Of a DNA stretch of 64,000 nucleotides, positions 23,719 to 36,500 are shown piece by piece. The notes beneath the pieces are model-generated. The model was not told the DNA's origin. It searched no databases and saw only the letters and a list, made by a program, of their open reading frames with translations. The position numbers and the translations under genes were made by a program. Numbering within the stretch: the stretch's first letter is position 1; every line of letters starts with the position of its first letter. The DNA is from Linanthus parryae (taxonomy: Eukaryota > Streptophyta > Magnoliopsida > Ericales > Polemoniaceae): the NCBI GenBank assembly GCA_023055425.1, contig JALGPY010000007.1, forward strand, positions 12,782,001-12,846,000. Reading direction: 5' to 3'.

Positions 23719-23852
23719 GCAGCTAGGGTGGTAGTTCAAGTGGTAGAGCGTTGGAAGCCCCTGCATGAGGTTGAGGGTTCAAACCCCGTCGATGAAAAAA
23801 ACAATTACTCAAAAAGAACCCCGTCGATGAAAAAAACAATTACTCAAAAAAT
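23719..23852 (+). mobile_element. tRNA-derived SINE, copy 1
   Basis: A tRNA-like A box (TAGTTCAAGTGG, within 23732-23745) and B box (GGGTTCAAACCCC, about 23775-23787) are spaced as in RNA polymerase III promoters. The tail is A-rich (CAAAAA). Target duplications AATGTTGTCGAGAGA (23704-23718) and AATGTTGTAGAGAGA (23853-23867) differ at one base. The last 35 bases are tandemly duplicated. It matches a second copy at 46870-46971. Confidence 0.75.
23784..23852 (+). repeat. 35-bp tandem duplication in the SINE tail
   Basis: CCCCGTCGATGAAAAAAACA and following bases recur at an exact 35-base offset (23784 and 23819). This is a recent local duplication including part of the B box and the A-rich tail. 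Confidence 0.8.
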
Positions 23853-24273
23853 AATGTTGTAGAGAGAAAGTTGTGGATATTTTGCTAGAAGAAGTGTATG
23901 TGGAAGGAATGATGCTAAGAATATTCCTTCCCCATCCACCTATAACTTGCTTGTGCCTCCACCATTTTCAATCAAGCAAATTAATTGAAGTTGTTCCACA
24001 TATTGTCCTACTTTCTCACTCTACAAGTTTTATCACTTCCCTCTTCCTTCAAATATCCTATCAAACCTCTTCCAACTTCCAACACGAACAACTTATGCAT
24101 GAAGTCATGACGTACCCTCTAGTTTTACTGCTCTTCTGCCGCGAGCGTAATAGTTGAAGTATTTCGACTCTGTGATATCCGAAAAATGTTTCTTTCACTT
24201 CCGCCCCTGGTTAAATCCGTTTATACACGCCATCAGAAAAACTTTTAATGATGTATTAAAAATGACAGGAAAG

Positions 24274-24519
24274 TTAAGATAAAAGTTCACATACATATAC
24301 TACTAGAGCAAGGGGACAGTCATCGCTGTTGGTGAGCCCTCTCCTTGTGTAATCAAAGCAAACACCCAAGGTCTCTCCATGCGAAATTCGAGTATTCATC
24401 TTCTTGGTGCATAGATCAGCCAGTTTCACTATCGAATCGAACTCTTTAGTCCCCGGGGGTCTGTCTTCATTTAGCATGAATGTATAGCAATAACCTCTCT
24501 CATATACACGCTCTTGCAT
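24274..24519 (-). pseudogene. Unidentified gene fragment
   Basis: An 81-codon frame with a protein-like composition (LNEDRPPGTKEFDSIVKLAD, then HGETLGVCFDYTRRG). I do not recognise the family. It has no neighbours in frame and no clear promoter. It may be an exon relic or captured sequence. It could also be chance, but the residue mix is better than the surrounding frames. Confidence 0.3.
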
Positions 24520-24634
24520 GGAAGATTATAGGCTTTTATCGTCAAACGAGTTTCCTAAGTAAAAGAGTGTGATAATTTCCTTCATAGGGTCATATTGTAC
24601 TTGGCTGCTGCTAGAAGAAGCTGCCATTCGTTGA

Positions 24635-25034
24635 GGAGTTAAATTGGCCAACCAAGTTATCAAGTACATTGATGAACTTATACGTAAACGTCAAGAAGAG
24701 AAGAAAGGAACACAGGATGAAGAATATCTTGCCACGACAAAATTGACCGAGTTGCATGGTCAGAAAAACCTCATTGATGAAAAGGGTCTCTACATCGCGT
24801 ACTAAGGAGGTGGTCGAGCTCATGAAAACTACAAATATAACACAAAATCTTGCTCAACTAGTTAAAGTTGGTAAACAATTTGATGTGAGTTCTACCCATG
24901 ATGCGATAGAGACGTGGCCTCCCTTGGAACATGAAGCGAAAGGCAGAGACATAATTTTAAAATTTGCAGCTCTCGTGACTACTCTGTCGACCCCGGATGA
25001 TCCACATGCAACAAAAGCCGGTTGGAGAACATAA
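24635..25034 (+). pseudogene. Unidentified charged/helical gene fragment, frameshifted
   Basis: The first frame (24635-24805) encodes LANQVIKYIDELIRKRQEEK and then QDEEYLATTKLTELHGQKN, a strongly helical, charged sequence. A second frame overlaps and ends at 25034 (LVKVGKQFDVSSTHDAIETW). Together they look like parts of one broken protein-coding segment. I cannot name the family. Confidence 0.35.
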
Positions 25035-26519
25035 CTTCACGTGTATTAAGTTTTTTCTTTCGAAGTTATTTTCAAATTTTGTTGATTTCAGATTCTGACA
25101 TGAAGGTTTCCATGTACAAGATGTTGAATATGAAATATCAAGCTGCGGGTTTGTTTCATTCCTTAGACTAGGTGCTTTTAAGTTGTTCATAATCTGTTTC
25201 TTATTTGACTGACCCCTTCCCTCTACCAATTCAATCTGCTCGTGTCATATGGAAAAACCAAATTTACACCCTAAAAAATATCAAACACTAATTTTGAGCA
25301 TCTATAAGCCTCCATTTCTTTTTTACTTTGTTGATAGTTCAAGTCAGATCCAAGTTTCAGTTATCAACATAACATCATGAGATATCAACATTATAACATT
25401 TACTTCGCTTAAACATCAATTTTTGTGCAAGATATAGAGGCAGAGAGCAGTTGGTGAATTGCAATTCTCATTTCCGATTAACTGGTTCACCAGCTTAAAG
25501 ACATAACCAAAATATTGAAAAGCGGAACAACACAAACTCACCGTTATGACAGTCTATATGAACAGTTACCTCTCAAGTTCATTTTCCTAAAGTTCTTCTC
25601 CTTCCCTTCCCTTCCATCACCGCATAGGAATTTCAAATAATTAGTTGGAGTATTGAACGTTCTTATTTTGTCCGTACTCCGCAAGCATGCAAGAGAGAAC
25701 TAACGGCTTCTTCAACAATCAGCGCCCGTGATCTTGTCCATGCCAAAATCTCTTGAATCTCCTCTATACCCACGGCTTTATTTTTGAACCATACTGTGAA
25801 ATTGTTCGTTCAATTCCCTTAAACGAGAGAAGATTACTATCCTAAAATTATTGTGGAAAATCTACTAAAGACAAACAATTTCAGAATATGTTAGTAAACA
25901 AAGATCGAATCGAAAAAACTCAAAAACAAAATAGAGAAGAACGAGAAAGGGAGAAGGAAGAACTTATCGATTTCGTAGGAGATGAGAGATTAATTGTGTA
26001 GGCTAAGGCAGTCCAGGACCTATCTTTAGAATAGTATTTTCTCCCACTATACGGTGCAAAATGGGTTACACGGAAATCCTACCCACCGATACAATGCCTA
26101 CCACGGTGGAGAAGAAGCAAGATTGCACTTCTTGAGTTCTCCTAAATTAGAACCCAACCCCGACATGTAGAGAAGAGAGACACCAATCTAAAAACAACAT
26201 TTGACATAACAGACACACTTGTATTTATAGGAACTAAAGGGTGCTTGAAGCATCTTTTAGGAAAAGACACTATAAAGTAACACAACTTTTGTTAAAAGTC
26301 ACAACTATTTGGAACAACACAATTTTTCTGAAAAGTCACAATTTAAATTTAAACACAAAAATAGCATTTTGCTATTTTTATACAACACAGATTACCCCAA
26401 CTAGTAAGAAATTTTCCTTGAATTACATGTCTTGTTGTAATTTCTCTAGAATTATATTACCTAGTCCCACGTCTACTAAAATTTTAGAGATGTTTCTCCA
26501 ATAATTCTGATAGTGGTGG
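25035..26519. other. Intergenic AT-rich sequence
   Basis: No gene is supported. The stretch 25980-26510 has an LTR-like texture and precedes a decayed primer-site-like TGGTATCAGAACTCTG at about 26519, so it may be the remnant of an LTR. Confidence 0.3.
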
Positions 26520-27520
26520 TATCAGAACTCTGATCCTTCTTCCTAAAAATTAAAAGTCTGATTTAGGGCTTGATTCTTTTATGGAAGAAGAGCTTAAGGC
26601 TACGAAAGAACCTCTATTCAATCTGCAAGCTAGAATTAAGGAAGTAGTCAGCTCTGTAGCTAACATGGGGAGAGAATTGATTCCAAGTTGGATAGTTTCT
26701 TTGCATGAATCCTTGTCGAGCTAAAGGGAAAGACGAGGTCTCTAGTTCCACTACCATTGACACCTCTACAAATCGCGGGTTGCGTTCAACTACAAAGAGG
26801 AAGGGAAGTCAAGCAACTCCACTCTCTACAGGTGATTACAAGCCAGTTTCTACACCGGCTCCTCCACCGCCACTCTTCCTTCCCACCATACACCTTCACC
26901 ACTAAATGTTAACTAGAACCAACACCAAATCACTACAGTTCCATTCATGCAGCCACTTGAGTACCCTCAAGTCCCCAACAGCACACACCGCACACAACTA
27001 GTGTTGTTACCACGGCTACTTCACTCCAACTCACGCATCCTCAACATACCAACCACCTTACATCACTATTCCTACCAGCTCTAGCAACCCAACTCAACTG
27101 CCACTACCAAAACACCAAGGCCCTGTTTGGATATCCCGGTTTTGTTAACCTCTACAAAAAGTTAACCAAAACTTTAATCGAAAATTTGTAGGACCCATAT
27201 TCCACTCATTTTTCTACTCACATAAAAGTCAAAACATCAAAACCAAAACCATTAAATTCAAACATCCACTTAGTTTGATTAACCAAACAACCCCAACCTC
27301 AGTTATCCAAACAGGGCCCAATACTCAGCTCAACCATACCAGGAGTCAAGAAACTGACTCAAGGTGAAATCCATGCAAGAAGAGAGAAACAAGATATGCT
27401 ACAACAGTGAGGAGGTATACCATAGGGGCCATGTCTGCAAAAAGAAGCAGATCTACATGTTAACTAACATGGCTCAAGTTTACGATTTGCAATGCTTCTC
27501 AAAAGCTATTGTCATACACA
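26519..27520 (+). pseudogene. Decayed LTR-retrotransposon leader and gag remnant
   Basis: It begins near a primer-site-like TGGTATCAGAACTCTGATCC. Downstream are broken frames rich in Ser/Thr/Pro. Near 27395-27465 the plus strand encodes ICYNSEEVYHRGHVCKKKQI, resembling the Ty3 gag knuckle (C-x2-C-x-GH-x-C) with one Cys changed. A small MITE (27119-27318) is inserted in it. No pol remains. Confidence 0.4.
27119..27318. mobile_element. Short TIR element (MITE)
   Basis: 200 bases with inverted ends GGCCCTGTTTGGATA and TATCCAAACAGGGCC (one extra T in the right arm region). It is flanked by CAA at 27116-27118 and 27319-27321. The GGCCCTGTTTGG end and 3-bp duplication suggest a Tourist/Harbinger-like MITE. 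The superfamily is inferred. Confidence 0.65.
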
Positions 27521-28089
27521 CTCTCAAGCCATAACATGAAGATCTACACTTTCTACTCCACAATATATGTCAGACCCTGTACAAGTCCGCTCAAGAACCC
27601 TAAGAGCTTGATTACCAACATTGCGTCAGTGTTTCGCTCATAGCATTATATTGTAGAAACATTTTAAAAATGTTACGTATTTGAACAAATGCTAACTAAC
27701 GATAAGATTAACTGCATTTCATGTGTGGTTATGGGCATACAACTAGTATTTTAAAGTTGATGTGACACTCGATACAACAAGTATATGTTCTACAAATACC
27801 TTGTTTGAGCAAAAATGTTACTTCCTTTGCCGGTGATTTTAGTCTTGTTTGACTTTTGATATAACGTTGACTAATCAATTTGTTCAATAAAATAATACAA
27901 GAATTTATCGAAAAATTGTCTGAAAAATATTATTCTAGAACGTCATAATAATAGAGTTAGACAAATTTTTACATCATTTTTCTAATCAAATCATTTAATC
28001 GAAAACATTAAAAATCAAATATGAATAAAATTATGAGACTGATAGAGTATTAACTATTAAGTAATAACAGCGTCAGACGGAGTACCAAG

Positions 28090-28353
28090 TACTACCTCCG
28101 TTTCGTCTGTTTCGTCTGCGTTTGACTTTTTAACCCGTAACTGAGTCACTTTGACTTGGTGATTTGGGTACCAAAACGATGTAACTTTTTAACAATTTTC
28201 TTATGGTACTTTAGAATAAACTTTCCTCTATAAAACCATGCAAAGATTACCAAATTCTTGTATCGTTTTGCTAATCAAATCACCGGATGAAAGTAACCCA
28301 GTGAATAGTGACAAAAAGTGAAGTAGGCTGAAACAGGCGAAACAGAGGTAGTA
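28090..28353. mobile_element. Stowaway-like MITE, copy A
   Basis: About 264 bases, ends TACTACCTCCG and AGAGGTAGTA, TA at both edges. The arms share with three other copies here (34517, 39217, 46465) the pair CACTTTGACYYGGTGATTTGG and its complement, so the whole element folds as a long hairpin. It lies just downstream of the acyltransferase gene. Confidence 0.75.
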
Positions 28354-28511
28354 CATTACTAAAATTAATTTCAAACATAGTTTATTTTTATAAACAAGAT
28401 GTTACACTATGAGATAGATTGTGAATAACAACACATCAAATTGGCACATCAAATTAGCAACGATATATTTTTCTTCTTCTTCTGAAAGTACATCAAATTA
28501 GCAATGATTGA

Positions 28512-29606
28512 TCAAACTAACCAGTCAGATTTTATTAGTTGTATTACTCTTTTTGTTAGAATCATTATATTACTTAGGCACTTTTTCAAGTAATTGAAGA
28601 AAAGAAAGGGCTCGCTGAAATTCCGCCGATCCAGACCGACCCTCGTCACTGGCGGAATGAAGAGGAAAAAAGCAGTAACCGCCACGAACCCAATAGTTAG
28701 CGGGATAGACACAGCCCAATGCAGCCTCAACCGGCCCGCCAAGGCCTTCTTCACACGGATCTCGAGAATAACACAGAGCCCTTGAAGCACGAAGTACCCA
28801 GTCATTTCCCAGGTGGGCTTCCCCCGGCTCGGGTAGTAAACCAAGAGCTCGTGCATTAAACCCGAAACGAGGAAAGCCGCAAAGATTCCAATCGCCCCGG
28901 CCCATTCCCGACCCATTACAGGCCCAAACGCAGCCCGGACAGGTTCGCATACCGTGAAGCGCAAGTGATTGGTTATCATGAGGTTCCATCTCTTCCCCCA
29001 GAAATCCTGAACCGACGTCGCGAAGAAAGGCTCGTCAGACGTCGGATCGACCTCGAACCCGACCGCCACGGCAGCGGCGTTTACAAAGGCGAAGCAAACG
29101 TCCACCGTCAAAAAAGCCATGCAACAGTAGAGAACCGTCTTCATTATCGGGTTCAGGTCTAGAATGTCCATGTATAGGTGGGCGAAGGCAGTGCCCAGCG
29201 AGACCAATAGGATTTCAGTCGGCAGATTCAGGATCAATTTGGAGAGCGTTTTCGGGTACGAACGGTTCCGATCTCGTCTGTATCTCACAGGGAAGAAAGC
29301 CAGAAGGATGAATTTTGGGAGGGATGGTTTTGGATCTTGTGGTTCCGGCGAGGAGAGTGGGCCCATATCGAATGCGAAGAAGAGGAGCCGGAAATTGGCG
29401 ATCCAGACAACGTAGATTCCGGCGAGGACTGTTGGGATGACGAAGGTGAGATGGAGAGGGAGGAGACTGAAGAGGGAGAGGACTGGGAGGAGAGAGATGA
29501 GCCTGTACTTGCCCTTTGGGATTCTTGAACACACAAAGTAGCAGTAACAGAGTGATGCCATGACTGATGAACACACCTCCAGTAGGTTCTTCATCTCCCC
29601 CTTCAT
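28512..29606 (-). CDS. Wax-ester synthase-like long-chain-alcohol O-fatty-acyltransferase (MBOAT)
   Basis: A single-exon gene of 364 residues, ATG at 29606-29604. Plant wax synthases of this membrane-bound O-acyltransferase family join fatty alcohols to acyl-CoA in the ER to make wax esters. The sequence is hydrophobic with about eight membrane segments. It carries the family motif FWGKRWN (residues 202-208) in the context TSVQDFWGKRWNLM, and the conserved catalytic His in SGLMHELLVYY (His252). Length fits the family (about 340-370). The N-terminus has two close Met codons (1 and 5); either could start. The last 20 or so residues (NIMILTKRVIQLIKSDWLV) go beyond the usual end and may be read-through of a changed stop. 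No defects are seen. The exact acceptor and donor cannot be told from sequence. Confidence 0.88.
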   Translation of the reverse strand: MKGEMKNLLEVCSSVMASLCYCYFVCSRIPKGKYRLISLLPVLSLFSLLPLHLTFVIPTVLAGIYVVWIANFRLLFFAFDMGPLSSPEPQDPKPSLPKFILLAFFPVRYRRDRNRSYPKTLSKLILNLPTEILLVSLGTAFAHLYMDILDLNPIMKTVLYCCMAFLTVDVCFAFVNAAAVAVGFEVDPTSDEPFFATSVQDFWGKRWNLMITNHLRFTVCEPVRAAFGPVMGREWAGAIGIFAAFLVSGLMHELLVYYPSRGKPTWEMTGYFVLQGLCVILEIRVKKALAGRLRLHWAVSIPLTIGFVAVTAFFLFIPPVTRVGLDRRNFSEPFLFFNYLKKCLSNIMILTKRVIQLIKSDWLV

Positions 29607-30526
29607 TTTTAGCAGACAGCTCTGGTTTCAACTTTCCATTGGCATATTTATCAGACTTAAGTAGTGTGGTTCAAGCTCAATATCTTTGAAATTACACATG
29701 ACAAGTTGTCTTCCATGTTACTAGTAATTACTATAGAGACTATAGAGTTCAGAGTAAGCATTGTAGTAATCGCTTATCGAAAGCAATCAATTATTACAAG
29801 AATCTGTGATTGTTTATGAATGTTATTTCTTTCACTATAAGAAACGGTGCTCACAAATTAAGCAAAGTGTTGACTATGAACTGTCATCAGCTTCTATTTC
29901 TAATACCATCAATGGTTGGAGTTGTAACGATGTTGCATGCATGAGGCTGGGTTGATGTGCTGAAGGAATATGCTTGAAATTTTACCAAAAGGAGAACCAC
30001 ATGCGCAGATTAGCAGAGAATTGCTGATATAGAATTCAAGAGCTGCTTGAGCATCTTACAAAAGTTTCACATATATGAACGCCCACAAAGCGACATGACG
30101 TAACAAACTTTTGAAGAAAGTAGTTTGAAGCCGAAACAGAACACCATGAAACCCGCCCCACCCTCGCTGAAAACACCATACTCCACAGCGAAATTCAGCA
30201 AACAATGAAGAAATCCACTAGCTTAAATAAATTTTCTCAAAGCAGCAAGAAAAAGAGTCCAGCACAGAGGATAACAAGCCTTGCGATAATCAGAATGTAC
30301 ACAAACCTCAAATATATAGTCACAACAATGTCAACCCCAAGCCCACAATAGGAGGGCAAAAGGAACAGTTCAACCAAAACATAGCAACTGAAATACAAAA
30401 TAACCCAACGAAAGCAAATTCCCAAAGTCGTGCACAACCTTAAATCTCCATCCGGGTGACAACTTTCACCATTTGTTAAAACATGACGACAAGATTTCTG
30501 TACAAAACAAAGACCAAAAGAAACCA
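29607..30526. other. Intergenic region between the acyltransferase and DUF1421 genes
   Basis: Both genes lie on the minus strand. This holds the upstream region of the acyltransferase (29607 onward) and the probable 3' UTR of the DUF1421 gene (about 30230-30526). No further gene is supported. Confidence 0.5.
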
Positions 30527-33500
30527 TTACCGGCCAAACCATGCTCGTGGCGGCTGACCGTCCCCTTCATTCATCAACTTGTCCAGCACAGTGTTCAAAT
30601 CAACTGTCTGCCCACTCTCAGTCAACTTCCTAACCGTAGCTCTCACTTGGTCTCTCGAGAAACCCATTGTTGTTACCTTATCAACTACATCATCTATCGG
30701 TACCCTATTACCACCACCAGTAGAAGAGCCCGAGCCACCAATAGCAGAAGCAGTTGGAGGACCTTGTGGTAGTATACGGGCTGTGGGAAGCTGAGGATAG
30801 CTGCCTCCACCGCCCTGTTGCTTCATTGAGCCACTGCTAGATAGAGAAGGAGGCCCGCCATACTGATGGGACCCACCATAAGGATACGGTTCATTAGATC
30901 CAGATGAGGGACCATATGCAGCAGAAGGGAACCCTGAGTTGACTCGGCTAGAAGGTGGTTCATACATGTGAGATGGAGCTCCATAAAACTGTTGGGAGGG
31001 AGAGGTTCCGGCCGCTGGAAGAGAAGCCTGGTGCAGACTTGGTGGGAAGTTATGATGGGGAGGAGGATAAGGTTGTTCTTCAGGGCGGTGGCCCAGTGAA
31101 GGCTGAGGAGAATTGAGTGGTGGTACAGAAGGATGTTGCTGGTGAGGTTGTGGTGGTGGTGGCTGAGAGTACTGTGGCTGAGGTGGTGCCTGATAGTGTT
31201 GCTGTGGTGGTGCTGGAAGTGGGGGAGTGGGTTGTGGCTGAGGCTGCTGAGGAGGAGGAAGCTGGTAGGGTTGACTACCGCCTTCTTGCATTTGACTTTG
31301 AGGAGGAAAGTAAGGCTCTCTTGGAGGTATGGGGTTGACCTGGTTAGGAACAAATTGGTTTGGAAACTGAACTGGAGGAGGTGGAGTTTGCTGGGAAGGA
31401 GGTGGAGGTGGGTTGGATTGGGAGAGTGTGGAAGGGGGTTGTAGAGAAGATGGGGCAGAAAGCTGCTGGTAAGACTGCTGAGGTAAAGATGCAGAATGCT
31501 GGAAAGAATCAGACTGAGGTGTGTTCTGGATTTCTGAATGCTGCTCTGTCTTGGGAAGTTGCAGCTTCGCCAGGTGAAGCTGACTCTCTATTACATCTTG
31601 CTTGTCCTTTACGACCTGCACACTAGACTGAACCTGCAAATGACAGAAGTAACATTTCAAATCTGTCATTTAATTTTTTTTTTTAATCACCTAATAATCG
31701 ACAACATAGTCCATTTCATTTCAACAAACATGCTCAACATTACGTACTACAGACCCGTATGAACAATTTGTGTGGATTGAAATTCGCAGAAGTTTGGAAA
31801 CTAACTGGAGGGGTCAATAGTACCTCTCGAAGAATATTCTCCACCTGTCTCAGTTTACCATCAGTACTCCCTTGGTTACTTCCAACTGATATTTTCAGAT
31901 CATCCATCGCATTCTCAAGGTGGCGAGACCTACTCTCCAGCTGAGATATTCGTGAACTAACGCCTTCCAATGTTTGAAGTAAGCTATCAGCATATTTCTT
32001 CATTGTTTGATCAATCGCAGACAGGAGAACATCATTACTAGCAGTTTGAGTATGACCCTTCTCTAATATGGTTTTTGCAGGTCCTATGGAATCAAGAGAA
32101 CTGACATTCTACAGAGAACAGGCAAAAGGCAAGTTAGATGTTACTGCTCGTAGGTATGAAACATAAAATTGCAGAGTGGTAGATCATCCCAGACTTCTCA
32201 TTACATAATACTAGCATAAATTTATAGCAGATGATGTCGTTTACCATAAAAGAAAATCAATTGAAATAACATGAATAACATCAAGTACTTAGCATCTACA
32301 GACAACAGTTCCAAAAGAAAGAAGGCCAGCTACGGAAATCTTAGCTACAAGTGGTTGCATATGGATCAATTGAAGCGCAGAAACACATGGCGCCTCTAAT
32401 AACAAAAGATGGAGCAAACTAGAACTAGCAAGACGAGCTAAACAATGACCTTCATACACATATGTGCCCGCCTATGGTAAAGCGCTTTAGTCTGGGATGG
32501 GAAATTTACTCTTGTTTTCTAAATTTCAACATAATCAAGTTCCACAGCCATTAGAGACCAGACAGGATGAAAAGGCAGGGGTGGCACGAGGGCTCTGGAA
32601 AACTAAAGGCAGGGCTAGTTACTGCTAGTACAAGCTCTATCTTGTCTTCTAAAGATGGAACATGCTATGAGATGGGGGGACGGGCTTCCTTAGGCTAAAC
32701 TGATAAGTTAATCCCATATAATTATGACTAATGTTTTGCTGATCTGTAAGGAGCCAGCACAATACACTCATCTTCATCCCAACTATTACCCGGGGTCAAT
32801 TTCACATAATGGGTACCAGTGTCTTAGGTCATATGTAATCACATATCTGGGAAAACGAGGTCACGGGAAGTAATAATACTCCGAAAGTAAATATTCAACA
32901 TTTGTATTTGACTTCATTAACAAGATGATAAGCATGCCTATATGGCACTTCAAATAATTGCTCGCATAATTTTAGTTAAATATACAAGTATAAAACCTTG
33001 AACCTACATGTACGTATCAGGTTGGATTTTCAAGAGTTCAAGAAAATGGCATATGCTGTGGGAGGAGAGAGAATGAAGATGATAAAGATCCGAAAGAAAA
33101 CGTAGGGGGTGCTTCGCGCCATGGAATTACACGGCTTAAGTGTTAAACTGATAAGTCAATCCAAAAATAATGACGATCAATGTTTGGCTAATCTGCAAGG
33201 AGCGAACATGATAAACTCAACTTCATCCCAACCATTACCTGGGGACAATTTACCTCTTGTGTGCATGGCATACGTGGTCAAGCATCTATTTTCTGCAGTT
33301 CTAATATCTGGGGACATGAGATCGCGGAAAATACTAATATGTCCAAAGAAAGATCTTCTACATTTTTATTTGACTTACCATTTACCAATTACAATCTCAT
33401 ATAGAGTGTTCCATTTAAAGTTGTTCCATGATTATATAACACCTCAAACAATTGCTTGCACATTAACCTACTCCGTAGCCTAATCGGGTTGAATGCATCA

Positions 33501-36500
33501 AGACTTCAAGAGAGCCAAATCGGGTTGAATGCATCAAGACTTCAAGGGTCAGAAAAAGGTGCTTGCATTAAATTTCGGGTTTTCTAGAAACACAGGAAGC
33601 TTATGAAAGTGAACCAGAGGTGCCTTCATCCACCCAACGAGCATGTTCCAAATTTATCAAGAAAAAGTAACGATCATCAACGATGTTGCAGTAACGATCG
33701 TGGAAACAAAAAAGGGTTTTCTCGCCCAAACTCAAATATAAAAAAGAAGTAACCAATATTAGATATATAATCATTCCAATTGAGTAACAGAGTGTCAAGC
33801 AAGCATGTTTACAAAAGAGCTTAGCCTAAGCCTTCCATTTGGTCACTATTGAAAGATTAAGGGCAGGCTGGCAGCGTAGACAGTAAAGGACAAAGTGCTG
33901 GATATGGTATAATGTGGAAATGGAAATGCGACATCATAGACCGTTGGCTTGGTTTTAATCCACAACTAGAAGAAGTTCAAATTCTCTACAACTGACACCC
34001 CCCCCCCCCCCTCTCATCAAACACCCACAGGCAGATACAACAATTTTAGTCCATGTTTCTATTATGGTATGTCCGAACATGTTAGTCTACTTCCACTTAT
34101 AATATCTCTAAATATTAGAATGTCTCGTGTTTGCATACGAAAACCAATTATAATTACATGGGAAAGTGAAAAGTAGGGAAATTGAAATATGACAAAAAGT
34201 AAGCTGGAGTGTAATAATTATACAACCCCGTAATGACTTGGACTAATGGAATCAAGAGCGTACGTTTATAGAGTCTTCTGGTTCTTTACTATATCAATGT
34301 TAGTCAGACCAGCAAGGATAACGATATCTGATATGCGCCTGATTCTCCTAACCAAATAAGGTACTTTAGTTATCAAGCATTTGCTTCTCAAATATGGTTG
34401 AGAGTAAAAAATATATCTCTTTTGGATAATTTACCATCATCCTGCTAAAGGAAGACAAATCTCTATATTTTCAATAATTTAGCATGTAAGATCCGTAATG
34501 TTATCTAAATAACATTCCACTCCGTCCCACCTCTTTTGAACCATTTGGACTTTTACCAGTATTCATTGGGTCACTTTGACCCGATGATTTGGATAGCAAA
34601 ATTTTATAATTTTTAGATAATTTTTTTGTAGTGTTGTAGAGTAGCTCTTATTCTAGAAGACTAGAAAAAATTGTCAAAAAACTACATCGTTTTGCGATCC
34701 AAATCACCGGGTCAAAGTGACCCTGTTACGGGTGAAAAAAAGTCTAAATGGTGCGTTAGAGATGGGACGGAGTGGTAGATAGCATATTGTACTTGCAGAA
34801 AACCATACACTTATCCACCGACCTCCTCCATCCAAGCACTTGAAATGGGTTTAACGAAAGTGGCAATGAACCAATCTCAACATACAACTCAACTAAATTA
34901 AGCCTCTTTCCCAGTTAAATAGGGCCAGCTACATGGATCAAGCTTCTCCATTGGTGTCTGTCAAAACTCAAGTCCACCCTTAGGTTGAATTTGACCAAGT
35001 TGTATCTTATTGCCTCTCCCCAGGCTCGTTTTGGTCTCCGTCTCCTTCGTCTACCACCCTCGATCTGAACGACATAAATTCACCTAACCAGGGCAGCCAA
35101 CTACGATACACATGACCGAACCACCTCAAGCGATTCTCCCTCATTTTGACCTCCATAGGTTCTACGTCTAAATTCTTTTTAATTGTGTCGTTGTGCACCC
35201 AATCTCCCCTAGTTACCCCAGTCATCAGCCTTATCATCTCGATATAGTGAATAGGTACCCCCCCCCCCTTTTTTCTCCAAGACTTTCCACATTAGCTCTC
35301 TAGGAACTCTATAATACATATTTCTCCAAGTCTACGAACAGAAAATAGAGGTCTTTCTTATCATCTCAAAACTTCTCCATTAAGCACCTAAGTAGGAATA
35401 TGACCTCCAAAGTGGATCTCCCTCCCTGGCATAAAACAAAACTGATTCTGGATTACAATGTCTCACATCTTAATCTCCTCTCAATAATGAGCTCACAAAG
35501 CTTCATTGTGTGACTAGTAAGATTGATACCTCGATAATTAGAATTTAGAGCAACTTCAAATATTTCAGTTCTCTCAAATAGAGGCACCAATTCACTCTTC
35601 CCTCACTATTTTAGTATTTTCTTGCACTTCAAGATTTTACTAAACAGACTAGTCAACTTATTTACTTCACCTAACGACTTCACATTTTGATAAGAACCCC
35701 GTCAGGTCCTACAGCCTTTTCCCCCTTTCATCTTCTTCAATGCATCCTTTACCTCAATTTTGCTAATCTTACAAATGAATTTAGAGTTTGAACACCAGCT
35801 AGAGCCACAAAGATCCCCTGACCTCAAGTCACCATAATGGTTTTCATCGAAGAGTGACCAGGTTGTCGTTGGAACCAGAGGTCGCCAGCGTCAACCATGG
35901 TTTTAAAAAACGGTTTATGTCGACGTCTCGGTCACGGTTGCACGTAACTTAATCCGCCCATATCAGAGAAAATGTAACGGGAATCAGGAATCGAATGGGT
36001 GAAGCTTAAAAATCGTTAAATGATGTACAAAATGCTTGCAAAACCTTTCTTTTGTATATCAAACATATTTAAAGTATTTTTACTTCTTGTTGTTTAGACC
36101 ATGCTTAACTAATGTTTAGACCATGTACACCTTACCATCAAACACTTGATATTGCATAGTTAAACAAAATATATCCTCAATAATCTCTTTTAAAGCTCAG
36201 TGAACCCAACATGTCCTAGACTCCTAACTCCTAAGAAAATAAACATAATGCATAACTATAGATACATACTGCTTTACTCTTTACAAGAAGATAAACATAT
36301 GACTTTACTCTTAAAGGCTAAGGAAGTCGATTTTCATACTGGTTTCTAGGGATTTCTCAGATTCCAAATAGGGCGGCTTCTGTTCACCGACGATCACCCA
36401 TCTTTAGTTGTTCATTAATGAAACGGAACGTATCGTCCGATTTCCACCGATAACGGTACCTATCGGCCATTATGCCTATGATTACCATTCACGTACAACG

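Noticed and set aside
23729..23800. Possible tRNA gene
   Set aside because: A and B boxes are present but no acceptor-stem pairing or intact cloverleaf was seen, and target duplications plus a second copy show it is a SINE.
23873..24157. 94-codon plus-strand frame
   Set aside because: Ordinary composition for chance in this AT/CT-rich stretch; no motif and no conservation argument.
31117..31444. Val/Trp-rich plus-strand frames
   Set aside because: Antisense shadows of the Pro/Gln-rich exon 3 of the DUF1421 gene.
33995..34012. Poly-C tracts here and at about 2966, 20750 and 35260 as functional sites
   Set aside because: Simple low-complexity runs; those in the SIRE-like LTRs are copies of each other.
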